This document shows positions 1 to 10,053 of a stretch of 64,000 nucleotides of DNA, piece by piece (position 1 is the stretch's first letter; each line of letters begins with the position of its first letter). A model generated the notes under the pieces. It was not told where the DNA came from and made no database searches. It was given only the letters and a program-made list of their open reading frames with translations. The position numbers were made by a program, and so were the translations under genes. Origin of the DNA: Pseudoalteromonas sp. A25 (GTDB lineage Bacteria; Pseudomonadota; Gammaproteobacteria; Enterobacterales; Alteromonadaceae); the NCBI RefSeq assembly GCF_009176705.1, contig NZ_AP021846.1, forward strand, positions 2,822,001 to 2,886,000. Reading direction: 5' to 3'.

Positions 1-1199
1 AAAATATGGTCAGCTCGCTTTGGTAAGCGCTTTAATCTATAGATCAAAAACCCAGCAACTGTTTCATACTGATTGGCCTCTGGTGGCTCTTCCCAACCAA
101 TAACTCGGCAAAGATCTACCATTGGCGTTGAACCATCAACAAGCCATGATTCATTATCACGTTGCACAATTTGCTCTTCACCATGAAATGTCACCAAATC
201 TCCCATAAAACTGCTCATGAGATCTTTTATTGTGACAATGCCAACAATTAAAGCATATTCGTTCACCACTACCGCAAATTGTTCATTGGCTGATTTAAAT
301 GCATTGAGTGCCTCAGAAAGCGTTAGTGTCTCAGGTAAGTAAAAAACTTCCTTTTCGATAATCTCTTCGGTTAAATGTACCGCTTCGCCGCGCAATAATT
401 GCTTAAGTATTTGCTTGGTATCAACAAAACCAATTAACTTATCCAAATGTCCATCACATATTAAAAACTGGTTGTGGGGGTTATCTAAAACCTTCTGACT
501 GATCGTTTCACTGTCATCGCCGATATCTAAAAATGCAATGGACTCTCGTGTAGTCATGGCCATGGGTAAAGTGCGGCACTCCAATTCAAGTACATTACCG
601 ATCAGCTGATACTCTTGTGCCTGTAACGTACCATTTTTTGCTCCCGCATCCATCATTGCGACAATTTCTTCTGTTGTCACTTCATCTTTTCGCTCAGTGG
701 GAAAGCCAAGTAATTTCAATACCAAATTAGTCACTCCATTAAAAAATAGGACCAAGGGCTTGAACGCCGTTGTGACAGTATTCATCAACCCGACCACCCT
801 AACAGCAACAGCTTCAGGCATTAACATTGCCACGCGTTTTGGTAATAAATCTGCGAATAAAATAAATAGTGAGGTAATGATCATAAATGATATAACAAAA
901 CTGATCTGATCTAACATAGCCCCTTGATACACGATTGTAAGGTAAGAACGTACCGTATCGGTAAGTGCTTGCTCACCCAAGATCCCTCCAAGAATAGCAA
1001 TGGCATTCAAAGCGATTTGTACCATTGCGAAGAACGCCCCAGGCTGAGCTTGCAATTTTAGTACTTGCTCCGCACCATGAAAGCCTTCATCCATCATTAT
1101 TTTTAGCTTGATTTTACGTGCAGCTGCAATGGCTATCTCTGACATTGCAAACAAAGCACTGATAAAAATCAAACATACTATCCCAAGCAATTCGCTCAC
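1..1199 (-). CDS. DUF21/CBS-pair membrane protein (CNNM/CorC family), truncated at window edge
   Basis: The gene begins with GTG at 1199, preceded by a GGAG ribosome-binding site about 10 bases upstream, and runs off the left edge without a stop. The N-terminus is a run of hydrophobic segments of the DUF21 type with SEIAIAAAR after the first segment. It is followed by the E-x-x-A-M-M-DAGAKNGTL linker and two CBS motifs (one ends in a GFVDTKQIL-like segment, the other in VVNEYALIVGIVT). The visible C-terminal part (VDGSTPMVDL) belongs to the CorC/HlyC transporter-associated domain. Family members are inner-membrane proteins implicated in divalent-cation (Mg/Co) efflux; older annotations call them haemolysins. 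It faces away from cysZ across a 259-base gap. The family call is firm; the substrate is unknown. Confidence 0.85.
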   Translation of the reverse strand, partial: MSELLGIVCLIFISALFAMSEIAIAAARKIKLKIMMDEGFHGAEQVLKLQAQPGAFFAMVQIALNAIAILGGILGEQALTDTVRSYLTIVYQGAMLDQISFVISFMIITSLFILFADLLPKRVAMLMPEAVAVRVVGLMNTVTTAFKPLVLFFNGVTNLVLKLLGFPTERKDEVTTEEIVAMMDAGAKNGTLQAQEYQLIGNVLELECRTLPMAMTTRESIAFLDIGDDSETISQKVLDNPHNQFLICDGHLDKLIGFVDTKQILKQLLRGEAVHLTEEIIEKEVFYLPETLTLSEALNAFKSANEQFAVVVNEYALIVGIVTIKDLMSSFMGDLVTFHGEEQIVQRDNESWLVDGSTPMVDLCRVIGWEEPPEANQYETVAGFLIYRLKRLPKRADHI

Positions 1200-1458
1200 T
1201 TAATGGTTTCTCCAGTAGAAGTCGGTTGGCGCTTTAAAAATCAGTTAAAAAGCGAGCAATTGTAGCGCAACGCTCATACTAAGCAACATATATAAACAAC
1301 CAAAAATCAAACACTTAAAAAATATATTTTAAAAGATTTGGCATTCACCCATTGGCTGAGTATCTGTAGCAATAGTTTGTTACTCATTTGGGTTTATTCA
1401 CTTGCCACACTCAGCGTATACTGTGGTAAGAAATTAACAGATTTATTTGAGGTAAGGT

Positions 1459-2184
1459 GTGCAGTTAACCCAAGGTATCGAGTATTTTCTTTCTGGATTT
1501 TCTTTGATCACACAAAAAGGTTTGAAACGCTTTGTGTTTATCCCACTACTGATCAACATATTGCTCTTTGGTAGCTCATTATTCTTTTTATACGACTGGC
1601 TCATCCAAGGGTTCGACTACTTGAATAACTTATTACCAAGTTGGCTAAGTTGGTTGGAATGGTTAATGTGGCCCATCGCTATTATGGTTATTCTATTTAG
1701 CTACAGTATGGTGTTTACCGTGATCACAAACTTTATTGCTGCACCGTTTAATGGTTTGTTAAGTGAAAAAGTAGAGATGCATCTAACAGGGCAAAAAGTA
1801 AATGATGACGGCTTAGCAGATCTGCTCAAAGACGTGCCACGTATGCTCGGTCGTGAGTGGACAAAGCTATGTTATTATTTACCTCGCGCTATTGGCTTTT
1901 TTATCTTACTTTGGGTATTACCTTTAGTAGGGCAAATATTATGGGTTATGTTCACTTGTTGGATGTACAACGTACAATACAACGATTACCCGTTTGACAA
2001 TCACAAAATTCACTTTCAACAAATGAAAAATGATCTAAAAAGCAAACAAGGTCTATCTTATGGATTTGGTTTTGCGGTGTTTGCTCTTACATCAATTCCG
2101 GTGATTAACCTTATTGTGATGCCCGTTGCTGTATGTGGTGCCACACGTTTATGGGTGGATAACTATCGCCAAAATTATCGATAG
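1459..2184 (+). CDS. cysZ: CysZ-like sulfate transporter (EI24 domain)
   Basis: A 241-residue integral membrane protein starting with GTG. The N-terminal segment QGIEYFLSGFSLITQKGLKRFVFIP matches CysZ, as do the four or more hydrophobic helices, the central IAAPFNGLLSEKVE motif and the NYPFDNHKI segment. CysZ imports sulfate across the inner membrane for cysteine synthesis in enterobacteria. No cysteine-pathway genes lie beside it here, so the physiological role is inferred from family membership. The GTG start sits behind a GAGG/AAGG-rich sequence. A perfect 13-base inverted repeat follows the stop. Confidence 0.88.
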   Translation: MQLTQGIEYFLSGFSLITQKGLKRFVFIPLLINILLFGSSLFFLYDWLIQGFDYLNNLLPSWLSWLEWLMWPIAIMVILFSYSMVFTVITNFIAAPFNGLLSEKVEMHLTGQKVNDDGLADLLKDVPRMLGREWTKLCYYLPRAIGFFILLWVLPLVGQILWVMFTCWMYNVQYNDYPFDNHKIHFQQMKNDLKSKQGLSYGFGFAVFALTSIPVINLIVMPVAVCGATRLWVDNYRQNYR

Positions 2185-2195
2185 AAATCACTATT

Positions 2196-2241
2196 CAAAA
2201 CATTAGAGTGTAAATTCTAATTATGCTCTAATGTTTTGTTT
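2196..2241 (+). terminator. AT-rich hairpin after cysZ
   Basis: Perfect 13-base arms (2196-2208 and 2226-2238) with a 17-base loop, followed by a short T-rich stretch. The position right after the cysZ stop suggests a terminator, although the stem is AT-rich and the U tract short. Confidence 0.5.
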
Positions 2242-2319
2242 GTCATATAGTTATCATTTTTCCTTCACTTTACTTCTGTAGCGTTTGTTTTCTTTATATA
2301 AACAAGATGATGTACTAAC

Positions 2320-3654
2320 ATGAAGTATAAATTACTACTGTCTATTAGCGCTTTATTGGCGTTAAGTGGATGCAACGACGACACAAAAGTCAAAGAAGTA
2401 ACCAAAGAAGTTGTGGTGGAAAAACCAATCACAGTTGTTGAGAAAGTGGAAGTGCCTGTAATTGTTGAAGTTGCCAAAGGCGGTGCCAACGATGCCTATA
2501 TAGGTGCTAGAGCGCAATTTTTGGTTAACCAACTCCAAGAAGGCAACCTCAAAACAAAATTGCAAGCATGCCAAAATGGGCCGTTCTATAAAACTGACTT
2601 CTCAATTGGTCACAGAGGTGCGCCAATGCAGTATCCTGAGCACACCAAGGAGTCATATGTTGCCGCAGCAAAGATGGGCGCTGGCATTTTAGAGTGTGAC
2701 GTTACCTTTACCAAAGACAAAGAGTTAGTTTGCCGCCACTCCCAGTGCGATTTACATACCACCACAAACATTTTAGCGATCCCTGAGCTTGCAGCAAAAT
2801 GTACGCAGCCTTTCACACCAGCAAACGCTCAAGCGGGTACGCCGGCAAGCGCACAGTGCTGTACCTCAGATATTACTTTGGCTGAATTCAAACAGCTAAA
2901 AGGGAAAATGGATGGTGCTAACCCAACGGCGACAACCGTTGAAGGTTACTTAAAAGGCACAGCTAACTGGCGCACAGATCTCTACTCAAGCCAAGGTACG
3001 TTATTAACCCACAAAGAAAGCATTGAGCTATTTAAGTCACTTAACGTAAAAATGACACCAGAGCTCAAGTCCGCAAGTGTTACGATGCCTTTTGAAGGCA
3101 TGAGTCAAGCTATGTACGCCCAAAAAATGATCGATGAATATAAGGCGGCAGGCGTTGCTGCTAAAAATGTTTTTGCACAGTCTTTCAACTTGGAAGATGT
3201 GAAATACTGGATTAACAACGAAGCAGACTTTGGCGTACAAGCGGTCTATTTAGATGATCGCTACGATATTGCCGGATTTAATCCAAACAACCCTGACACA
3301 TGGCAGCCCACTATGGCAGAGCTTAGTAATGATGGAGTTAAAATCATAGCGCCCCCTCTGTGGATGCTTGTTACCTTAGACAATGATAAAAACATTGTAC
3401 CTTCAGCATACGCAAAAGCAGCAAAAGAAGCGGGTCTGGATATTATTACTTGGACGCTAGAGCGCTCTGGTCCCCTTGCCACTGGCGGTGGCTGGTATTA
3501 TCAATCAATTAGTGATGCTATTAACAGTGATGCCGACGCTTTAGTATTGCTTGACGTGTTAGCCAAAAAGGTTGGGGTTATTGGCGTGTTCAGTGACTGG
3601 CCGGCAACAACCACATTTTACGCAAGCTGCATGGGTATGACACCAAGTATTTAA
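2320..3654 (+). CDS. Glycerophosphodiester phosphodiesterase-family lipoprotein
   Basis: A 444-residue protein with a lipoprotein signal (LALSGC, lipidated Cys18). After it comes a short Val/Glu/Lys-rich linker (residues about 22-52) that probably acts as a tether. The catalytic domain starts with H98 in the HRGAP motif. It continues with the YPEHTKESY segment, the metal-binding LECDV and the second histidine motif HSQCDLH, the hallmarks of the GDPD TIM barrel. Such enzymes release glycerol-3-phosphate from deacylated phospholipids. A Cys-rich insertion (around CTQPF to QCCTSD) lies between the catalytic motifs and may form disulfides in the periplasm. It is a single-gene unit flanked by hairpins on both sides. 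The membrane face and exact substrate are inferred. Confidence 0.88.
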   Translation: MKYKLLLSISALLALSGCNDDTKVKEVTKEVVVEKPITVVEKVEVPVIVEVAKGGANDAYIGARAQFLVNQLQEGNLKTKLQACQNGPFYKTDFSIGHRGAPMQYPEHTKESYVAAAKMGAGILECDVTFTKDKELVCRHSQCDLHTTTNILAIPELAAKCTQPFTPANAQAGTPASAQCCTSDITLAEFKQLKGKMDGANPTATTVEGYLKGTANWRTDLYSSQGTLLTHKESIELFKSLNVKMTPELKSASVTMPFEGMSQAMYAQKMIDEYKAAGVAAKNVFAQSFNLEDVKYWINNEADFGVQAVYLDDRYDIAGFNPNNPDTWQPTMAELSNDGVKIIAPPLWMLVTLDNDKNIVPSAYAKAAKEAGLDIITWTLERSGPLATGGGWYYQSISDAINSDADALVLLDVLAKKVGVIGVFSDWPATTTFYASCMGMTPSI

Positions 3655-3663
3655 TCATTTCTG

Positions 3664-3685
3664 AGGGCCCCAAAGGCCCTTCTTA
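3664..3685. terminator. Hairpin between convergent genes
   Basis: Six-base GC-rich arms (AGGGCC at 3664-3669, GGCCCT at 3675-3680) with a five-base loop and TTCTT after it. It lies between the phosphodiesterase gene and the convergent binding-protein gene and can serve the former. Confidence 0.65.
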
Positions 3686-3713
3686 AAGCTCTCAATATGG
3701 CACCGATTGCGAG

Positions 3714-4481
3714 CTATTCTATGCGCTCGCGTATCAATTCATACCTACCCGACGCTTTTAATTGCTGCAGCGCAAAATTAAAACTATCTCTGAGCTGAGC
3801 ATCACGAAAACCGACATAAAACCACAGCGGGTTGTTCTCAACGGGTAACAAGGCCTTACCCCAGCTTGAATTCGAATATCGATACCTTCGCTCTTTCAAT
3901 TGCATCAAATGCCAACGCAACAACGTATCATCAATCAAAATTACTTCACACTTTCCAGATATCCAATCAATCACTTGTTCACGCTGCTTAGGATATTCGA
4001 CGTAATCTTTTTTATTGGCAACCATTTGTTCAATGCGCAAATGTTGTTTAGCATTTTGCCATGCACATATGCTGTAATTTTGCAGTGCATCCATCGTCGC
4101 TATTGAAAAGCCACGGTTGTTGTTATGGATTGCATAATTACTATAAGAGATAAAAGGAGATGAGTAAAAAAGCTCTTCATCACTTTGCTGAACTTCAACA
4201 GCGATATCAACCTTAGCAGATAGCAGTAAACGCTCCATACGGCGGTTTGAGACAAAAACGCTTTGATAATTCCAATTCAAGTTTTGTGCTAAATGAGCAA
4301 ACAGCTCCACACTAATTCCAGATTGACTCGATTCATCAACATAAGGAGGACGACTTTGACCAAATGCGACTACCATCGTGCCAGACTCAGCAATTACCAC
4401 ACTGTGGTAAACAGCAACCACTAACCACAGCACACTAAAAGTAAGCTTTCTGGATAAACACTTAATGATCATTCTCCTCAT
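3714..4481 (-). CDS. Periplasmic substrate-binding protein (SBP_bac_3 / amino-acid-binding-like)
   Basis: About 255 residues from ATG 4481. The reading frame is open to 4589, but the downstream start gives a proper signal peptide (Arg/Lys-rich start, hydrophobic FSVLWLVVAVYHSVVIA) and avoids overlap with the kinase gene. The mature part has the family-3 binding-protein pattern: VVAFGQSRPPYV near the N-terminus, GISVELF, the segment VDIAVEVQQSDEE, and a C-terminal helix LQQLKASGRYELIRERIE. No ABC permease genes are adjacent. It follows the hybrid kinase gene on the same strand, so it may be a ligand-presenting partner of the kinase rather than a transporter subunit; that is inference. The start is uncertain (4472 or 4589 are alternatives). 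Confidence 0.72.
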   Translation of the reverse strand: MRRMIIKCLSRKLTFSVLWLVVAVYHSVVIAESGTMVVAFGQSRPPYVDESSQSGISVELFAHLAQNLNWNYQSVFVSNRRMERLLLSAKVDIAVEVQQSDEELFYSSPFISYSNYAIHNNNRGFSIATMDALQNYSICAWQNAKQHLRIEQMVANKKDYVEYPKQREQVIDWISGKCEVILIDDTLLRWHLMQLKERRYRYSNSSWGKALLPVENNPLWFYVGFRDAQLRDSFNFALQQLKASGRYELIRERIE

Positions 4482-4572
4482 ACTACTTCGCCTACATGTA
4501 TGTCGGCCTGCACGTGTAGTGCATTTAACACAGTGTAATGTACAACGGTAAAACACACTATTAGACTTCGAG

Positions 4573-6891
4573 CTAACAATCACCCACATTCACATAGTCT
4601 TGAAGAATCGCTTTAAGTTCATCAACTTTAAACGGCTTACCTATATGCGCATTCATACCTGCAGCGACATACTTTTCAACTTCAGAGCCCATAACATTAG
4701 CTGTTAATGCGATAATTGGTAACTGCTCTGAGCTAAACTGTTTGCGGATTGTCTGAGTTGCAGTCACCCCGTCCATCACTGGCATTTGTATATCCATAAG
4801 AACAATATCAAATTTATCAGTGCCGGCCATGACAGTATCTACAGCTTGTTGACCATTGACGACAACATGCACTTTCGCCCCCATATTAGTTAGCATTTTT
4901 TTGGCCACAATCTGATTAATTTCGTTATCTTCCACCAGCAACACCCTACACTTAAAACACGTTTGTTGCTGTAAATCAGTTCCCTTCGCACTTTGCTCTT
5001 TTTCGTTTTTAATTGCGCAATGGCTTTGCATAAGAGCATCAACAAGGTCTTGTTTAAGTAACGGTTTGTTAAGAACAGGAAATTTTAAATTGCTGTCCAA
5101 GCAGTTATTAGAATAAGCGGTATAAATAATTACACGCTCGGGAAGCAACGAAGCATTATCTAGACGAGTGAGTAGCGTATCTGCTTCGCAGTCCGGTAAT
5201 TTCCAATCAAGTAACATTGCATCAAAATCACCATTCAACAAGCACTGCTCTGCACCTTGGCCTGTCGATGTTGTTGTTACGATTAGCCCAATGGACGTTG
5301 CAATATTTTCACTTATTTGCGTATAAACAGGATCGTCCTCGACAATAAGTAGCTTTCCTACAAATTCAACGGGTCGTTCAATTATTCCGTCTCCATCAGT
5401 TTTAAGTGGCAACCTAACAGTAAATACAGAGCCTTTACCCACCTCACTAACAACACTTATTTCTCCGCCCATTAGCTCAGTAAGCATCTTACAGATTGTC
5501 AGTCCAAGTCCAGTACCACCATATTTTCGTGTTGTAGAAGACTCCGCTTGCGTAAAACGCTCAAACAAACTCTGTAACTTCGATTGCTCAATACCAACCC
5601 CCGTATCGGCGACAGATATTTCTATCCACTGGCTATCTAAATCTGTTCTGTCAGGTATCCCTTTTACAGATAGCGTGACTTTACCTTGCTCGGTAAATTT
5701 GACGGCATTTGAGGCTAAATTAAGCATGATTTGACCAATGCGAACTGGGTCTCCCAAATATTGAGCTTGTAGCTGTGGGTCTATATCAAAAACCAGCTTA
5801 ACCCCTTTGGTATTTGCTATAGGCGTGATCAACGACCTTAAGTTGTCCAGTAACTCCTCAAATTGAAAACATACCTGCTCTATATGCAATTTTTTTGACT
5901 CGATTTTTGAGAAATCCAATATGTCATTAATTATCGTGGTTAACGCGTTGGCAGAAAAACGTACCTTCTCTAAATAATTTCTCTGTATTGCCGTCAGTTT
6001 TGTCGACAATAAAATGTCAGTTAGGCCAACAATCCCATTCATTGGTGTTCTTATTTCATGAGACATATTTGACAAAAACATCGACTTTTTTTCTGCGGCT
6101 TTCGTCGCCACCTCATTTGCTCGTTTGAGTTCTACTAACAGCCTTAATAGTGCAACCAACACTAGCAAAAATGTTGAGACTAACGTGAGTAATGTATATT
6201 GGATCATTTTCCAATAATTTGAATTGATTGAGTGATTGAGCTCCTGCATATTTTTTTGAATAACATCAGAGAAGCTATTTTTTTGAATAGACTTAAGTAA
6301 TTTTGACGCCTTAGTCGCATTGTCCATAATAAATTCTATATGCAACCGTGCAACTCGTAAGTCAGGTAAGCGCCGCTCAAGCTGCTCTAACATAGCCAAT
6401 TGCACTCTCAATTGTGTTTGAACAGCATTAACAACAGGCTGAGAATTAGTCATCTGCAAATTAAAAATCAATGCAGCACATGTCCTCAAAATAGACTGAC
6501 TAGTCTGAGAACTCTCAGGACTATCAATACTTTGCTTTGCTACATATTTAAAGGATGTTTTCAACATCGAGGCAAGTTGCATATATGTATCAACCCCAAC
6601 TCGGAAAGCTTCCATGTCTTTACCGATTTGCTCACCCAGTAATCCCTGGCTAGCAAGTTGTCGACTCACTCTTTCAAACTCCAACTGTTTATGAGCGTGC
6701 TTATCAAAGTGATTAATATTTGCGTCAATCGCAGAAAGCGTTTCTAGTGCTAATTCAGTTGTCAGCCGATTGAGCTCCGCTTTTAATGTCAGCTCAGCCT
6801 GCAATGATTTTAACGTGTGATACTGATCGATGGCATGCGACCCTGTTAGCCAGACCAAAAATAATAATACAACCTCAATTAAATACTTCAC
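4573..6891 (-). CDS. Hybrid sensor histidine kinase with two receiver domains
   Basis: 772 residues. A transmembrane helix at about 4-19 is followed by a long, mostly helical periplasmic region (about 20-228) with no PAS or Cache signature, then a second helix (about 230-252). The HisKA box carries His278 (NMSHEIRTPMNG). The ATPase domain has NLASNAVKFT and GTGLGLTICK. Two receivers follow: the first starts KLLIVEDDPVY with aspartate in MLLDWKLPD; the second starts VLLVEDNEINQ with aspartate in VLMDIQMPVMDG and a conserved Lys in IGKPFK. No HPt domain is present, so any relay must use a separate HPt. Its start overlaps the stop of the peroxidase gene by four bases, implying translational coupling. 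Confidence 0.92.
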   Translation of the reverse strand: MKYLIEVVLLFLVWLTGSHAIDQYHTLKSLQAELTLKAELNRLTTELALETLSAIDANINHFDKHAHKQLEFERVSRQLASQGLLGEQIGKDMEAFRVGVDTYMQLASMLKTSFKYVAKQSIDSPESSQTSQSILRTCAALIFNLQMTNSQPVVNAVQTQLRVQLAMLEQLERRLPDLRVARLHIEFIMDNATKASKLLKSIQKNSFSDVIQKNMQELNHSINSNYWKMIQYTLLTLVSTFLLVLVALLRLLVELKRANEVATKAAEKKSMFLSNMSHEIRTPMNGIVGLTDILLSTKLTAIQRNYLEKVRFSANALTTIINDILDFSKIESKKLHIEQVCFQFEELLDNLRSLITPIANTKGVKLVFDIDPQLQAQYLGDPVRIGQIMLNLASNAVKFTEQGKVTLSVKGIPDRTDLDSQWIEISVADTGVGIEQSKLQSLFERFTQAESSTTRKYGGTGLGLTICKMLTELMGGEISVVSEVGKGSVFTVRLPLKTDGDGIIERPVEFVGKLLIVEDDPVYTQISENIATSIGLIVTTTSTGQGAEQCLLNGDFDAMLLDWKLPDCEADTLLTRLDNASLLPERVIIYTAYSNNCLDSNLKFPVLNKPLLKQDLVDALMQSHCAIKNEKEQSAKGTDLQQQTCFKCRVLLVEDNEINQIVAKKMLTNMGAKVHVVVNGQQAVDTVMAGTDKFDIVLMDIQMPVMDGVTATQTIRKQFSSEQLPIIALTANVMGSEVEKYVAAGMNAHIGKPFKVDELKAILQDYVNVGDC

Positions 6892-7913
6892 TGCACAAGC
6901 GACCTTGGCAGCTGGCCTTCAAAGGCATGAAACAAGGCTTCCAAGTCTAAAATATCCTCATCACTTAAGTTTAAACCCAATTGACCTTTAGCCATTATCC
7001 TTATCGCTTCAGAGAGCTCATCAACAGAGCCATTATGAAAGTAAGGTGCTGTTAATGTGACGTTACGAAGGCTTGGCACCTTAAATACGTGCTTATCTTC
7101 CTCGTTATTCGTTTGATTGAATCGCCCTAAATCAGTTAGCAAAGATTGCGGAACGCTATCCAATCGACCAATCTTCTGATAAAGGTTACCGCCAATATTT
7201 TTCCCTTGATGGCAAGTTATACACCCAAAGTTCATAAATTTTTGTAAGCCCCGCTGTTGTTGTTCGCTCAATGCACTTATATCTCCCAACAAATATCGGT
7301 CTATGGGGGTGTCTTCTGACACTAAGGACTCCTCAAATAAAACCAGCGCTTTGACAATATTTTCGGCGTTTATTCCATCAGCAGAAAGTGCATTAAAGCT
7401 TTTCAAAAAACCAGGTTGAGCGGTCAGCTTGGCTATCACTTGCGGCCAATTGGTCGCCATTTCTACTGGGTTATGAATAGGCCCATGAACTTGCTCCGCT
7501 AATGTTGCGCTACGCCCATCCCAAAATTGCCTAAAGTTAAACGCTGAATTAATAACGGTTGGTGAATTTCGTTCACCAAGTTGCTGATTGACGCCCAACG
7601 ACACAGGAAAACCGTCATCGCCTCCGTTATACAGATCATGACATGATGCACAAGACACCGTATTATCGACCGACAACAAGGGGCTTTTAAATAATGCCTT
7701 ACCCAATTGCACCCACTGTTCATTATATTGCTCAATAAGCGGTAAAGGTTGTAGAGCTGCATCGACCTGTCGCTCAATAAACTTAGCGTCAACTGACGCA
7801 GTCTCACTCCCCTCAAGCAAATCGCTCGGTACAGCACGACTCAGTTGCAGCCAAAAACTGACGAAAATCGCACATAAAACACTTAAGATCAGTACAATAT
7901 ACTTGGTGGTCAT
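6888..7913 (-). CDS. Di-haem cytochrome c peroxidase / MauG-family protein
   Basis: 341 residues with an N-terminal membrane anchor or uncleaved signal (about 4-23) and two haem-binding motifs, CASCH (88-92) and CITCH (231-235). This is the arrangement of bacterial di-haem peroxidases. Other family features are LFKSPLLS, the GERNSPTVINSAF segment, FWDGRSATLAEQ and the C-terminal KVPSLRNVTLTAPYFHNGSV. Such proteins reduce H2O2 in the periplasm with electrons from small c-type donors; MauG relatives oxidise protein substrates instead. It is the first gene of the peroxidase-kinase-binding-protein cluster and is divergent from a CadC-like regulator. Co-regulation with the kinase is inferred from the ATGA overlap. 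Confidence 0.9.
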   Translation of the reverse strand: MTTKYIVLILSVLCAIFVSFWLQLSRAVPSDLLEGSETASVDAKFIERQVDAALQPLPLIEQYNEQWVQLGKALFKSPLLSVDNTVSCASCHDLYNGGDDGFPVSLGVNQQLGERNSPTVINSAFNFRQFWDGRSATLAEQVHGPIHNPVEMATNWPQVIAKLTAQPGFLKSFNALSADGINAENIVKALVLFEESLVSEDTPIDRYLLGDISALSEQQQRGLQKFMNFGCITCHQGKNIGGNLYQKIGRLDSVPQSLLTDLGRFNQTNNEEDKHVFKVPSLRNVTLTAPYFHNGSVDELSEAIRIMAKGQLGLNLSDEDILDLEALFHAFEGQLPRSLVQ

Positions 7914-8146
7914 AATGACTCCAACGCCTAATGAGTCACTGAAAATATAGGAAAAGTATAGTAGATAACATCAATTTTAAGAGACTCCAACAAAAAAATG
8001 ATTTGCAGAATTACAATTTTGACCACCAGATTGATCACTTAATTACGATGCAGGTTAGCTATAACATTGCCCTTCGGCGCATTCAGATTTACCTTCTTTC
8101 AAGAATGTTTAATAATAACAATCCCCAAAATAGTAAGTTTGAGTGC

Positions 8147-9901
8147 ATGCTTGTAACGTTTGACAAATTTCAGTTAGATACAAAAAATGGCTTATTGATG
8201 CACAAAGGTCAGGAAGTCGTACTCAAACCTAAGCAACGTGCTCTTTTATTATTTTTTGTTGATAATCCTGATGTGGTATTAAGTAAAGATCAGATCCTCG
8301 ATGCAGTCTGGCAGCAAAGAGTGGTCTCTGAACAAGTCGTGTTCCAAACCGTTAGTCAATTGAGAGCAATCGTTGGTGAGCGAGCGATTCAAACCTACGC
8401 CCGACAGGGATATAAATGGACATATGCAATTAACCACAGCGCCCCTCAATCTTCAGAGCTGGCAGCTATCGCTGAGCAAAAATCAAACAAGCCCATTGCT
8501 TACGCGGTATGTGTGTTGGCATTCATAGTTATCGCTATGGGTTACACATTATTAGACAGCAAGCCCACTCATAAAACCCAAATATTTTTCTTGCCCAATA
8601 AAAACAAGCAAACAGTTCCACTCATTACCTCAAGCAAGCTGTTTGCTTTACAAGCGCTGGAAGTAGATGAAGGTAGTCAAATAGATCCTTTAAATGCACC
8701 TAAATTGGCCTTTGATGAGTTGCAACTTACTAAAACCAGTTGGCTTATTGGCACACGTATATTCGAGGTATCTAACGGGACATACTTAGAATTTAAACTA
8801 CAAAACCATCAAACGCAGTGGCACGACTATGTATTTTCAGACAACAAGACTGAGCTCGCTAAAGAGCTCCATCAGCGCTTAGCCAAGCTTGCTAAATTGG
8901 GGCTGTTTGAGGCCCAAAAACAGCCAAAACTTTGGCTAGACACGCTTGAGCAAAAGAAAAATCAAACGCTCAGCACCTTATTCTTTTTAGCCAAGCACTA
9001 TCAAACGTCTGGCCATATCGATGTTGCCTTAGCTTATTTGGATGATATTGCAGAGTTTGAACAGCGCGCAGAAACATTGCCGATCCGTACCGAAGCCGCG
9101 TTACTTAAAGCCTCAATTTACAAGCAAAATGGACAGTTTACGCTTGCGAAAAGTACTCTAGACCATGCTGAGCAAGACCTTAAAGAGCAAATCTGGCCAC
9201 TGCAGTTTGCACTGATAAAAAAACGCGCATTCTTAGCTTACGCAATGCGAGACCAAGAACAAGTTAGAGCGCAACTTGAACGCGGTACGCAATTGGCACA
9301 ACACAATATTGATGCGATGGGCCGCTTTCAATTGCATATTCTAGATTCAATTTTATCCGCAAAATTAGATTTATCTGATCGCAAGTACATACAACTTAAT
9401 GAAGCGCACCAGTTAATTACCGAAGAAAACCTACACCCTGCTAATCTCGCATTTGTATATTTTCATTATGCATTGTTTGCCAATGAAACCAATATACGTA
9501 GTAAATACCTAACTAAAATACTCGAATTACCTCGCAGCCAAACAAACTTTTGGGTTATAGATGATGCTTTTGAACGACTCTTTGATTTGTATATAGAGCA
9601 TAAACACTTTGCCCAAGCAGATGCCTTACTATCACAAAACATCAATCATACGATTAACAGTAACCTGCTACGAGCAAAACTGCTCCTTGCAAAACAACAT
9701 ACGTCACAAGCTATTAGTCTATTAGAAGAGGCCTATCAGCAATCTCAAAAGGCCTTCGATAAAAATGACAGCATTAGCGCTGCACGAGCTTTATATCTGA
9801 ATTTGGATGAGCAGAGTAATAAACGGCAAATTTATTACGACTATTTACTCCGTAACGGTGAGCAAAATTGGCTGCTAGGCAACAGCAGTGAAAAAGGCTA
9901 A
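8147..9901 (+). CDS. CadC/ToxR-like membrane-bound winged-helix regulator
   Basis: About 584 residues from ATG 8147; the frame is open back to 8003, with another ATG at 8105. The N-terminal Trans_reg_C-type winged helix runs from VTFDKFQLD through LKPKQRALLLFF and VSEQVVFQTVSQLR to YARQGYKWTY. A single membrane helix (PIAYAVCVLAFIVIAMGY) follows, then a large periplasmic part with helical repeats resembling TPRs (ALAYLDDIAEFEQRA, AKSTLDHAEQDL). This is the one-component membrane regulator architecture of CadC and ToxR. It is divergent from the di-haem peroxidase gene across a short spacer, so that operon is a candidate target. The signal sensed cannot be read from the sequence. None of the starts has a strong ribosome-binding site. 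Confidence 0.83.
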   Translation: MLVTFDKFQLDTKNGLLMHKGQEVVLKPKQRALLLFFVDNPDVVLSKDQILDAVWQQRVVSEQVVFQTVSQLRAIVGERAIQTYARQGYKWTYAINHSAPQSSELAAIAEQKSNKPIAYAVCVLAFIVIAMGYTLLDSKPTHKTQIFFLPNKNKQTVPLITSSKLFALQALEVDEGSQIDPLNAPKLAFDELQLTKTSWLIGTRIFEVSNGTYLEFKLQNHQTQWHDYVFSDNKTELAKELHQRLAKLAKLGLFEAQKQPKLWLDTLEQKKNQTLSTLFFLAKHYQTSGHIDVALAYLDDIAEFEQRAETLPIRTEAALLKASIYKQNGQFTLAKSTLDHAEQDLKEQIWPLQFALIKKRAFLAYAMRDQEQVRAQLERGTQLAQHNIDAMGRFQLHILDSILSAKLDLSDRKYIQLNEAHQLITEENLHPANLAFVYFHYALFANETNIRSKYLTKILELPRSQTNFWVIDDAFERLFDLYIEHKHFAQADALLSQNINHTINSNLLRAKLLLAKQHTSQAISLLEEAYQQSQKAFDKNDSISAARALYLNLDEQSNKRQIYYDYLLRNGEQNWLLGNSSEKG

Positions 9902-10053
9902 AAATACATTTTTGGCCGGTCTTTTTGCACAAATTATTTTACAACCAAAAACGAAGAACCCACTGGATGACGCTGCGAAGTCAAAATATTTGGGTACAGT
10001 CAGAGCTCACAAAAGTCCACCCCGCCTTCGAGTTCAAACAGAGATTAACGGCT

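Noticed and set aside
1338..1574. 78-codon open frame overlapping the cysZ start
   Set aside because: It runs in another frame over cysZ, which has clear family similarity and its own start.
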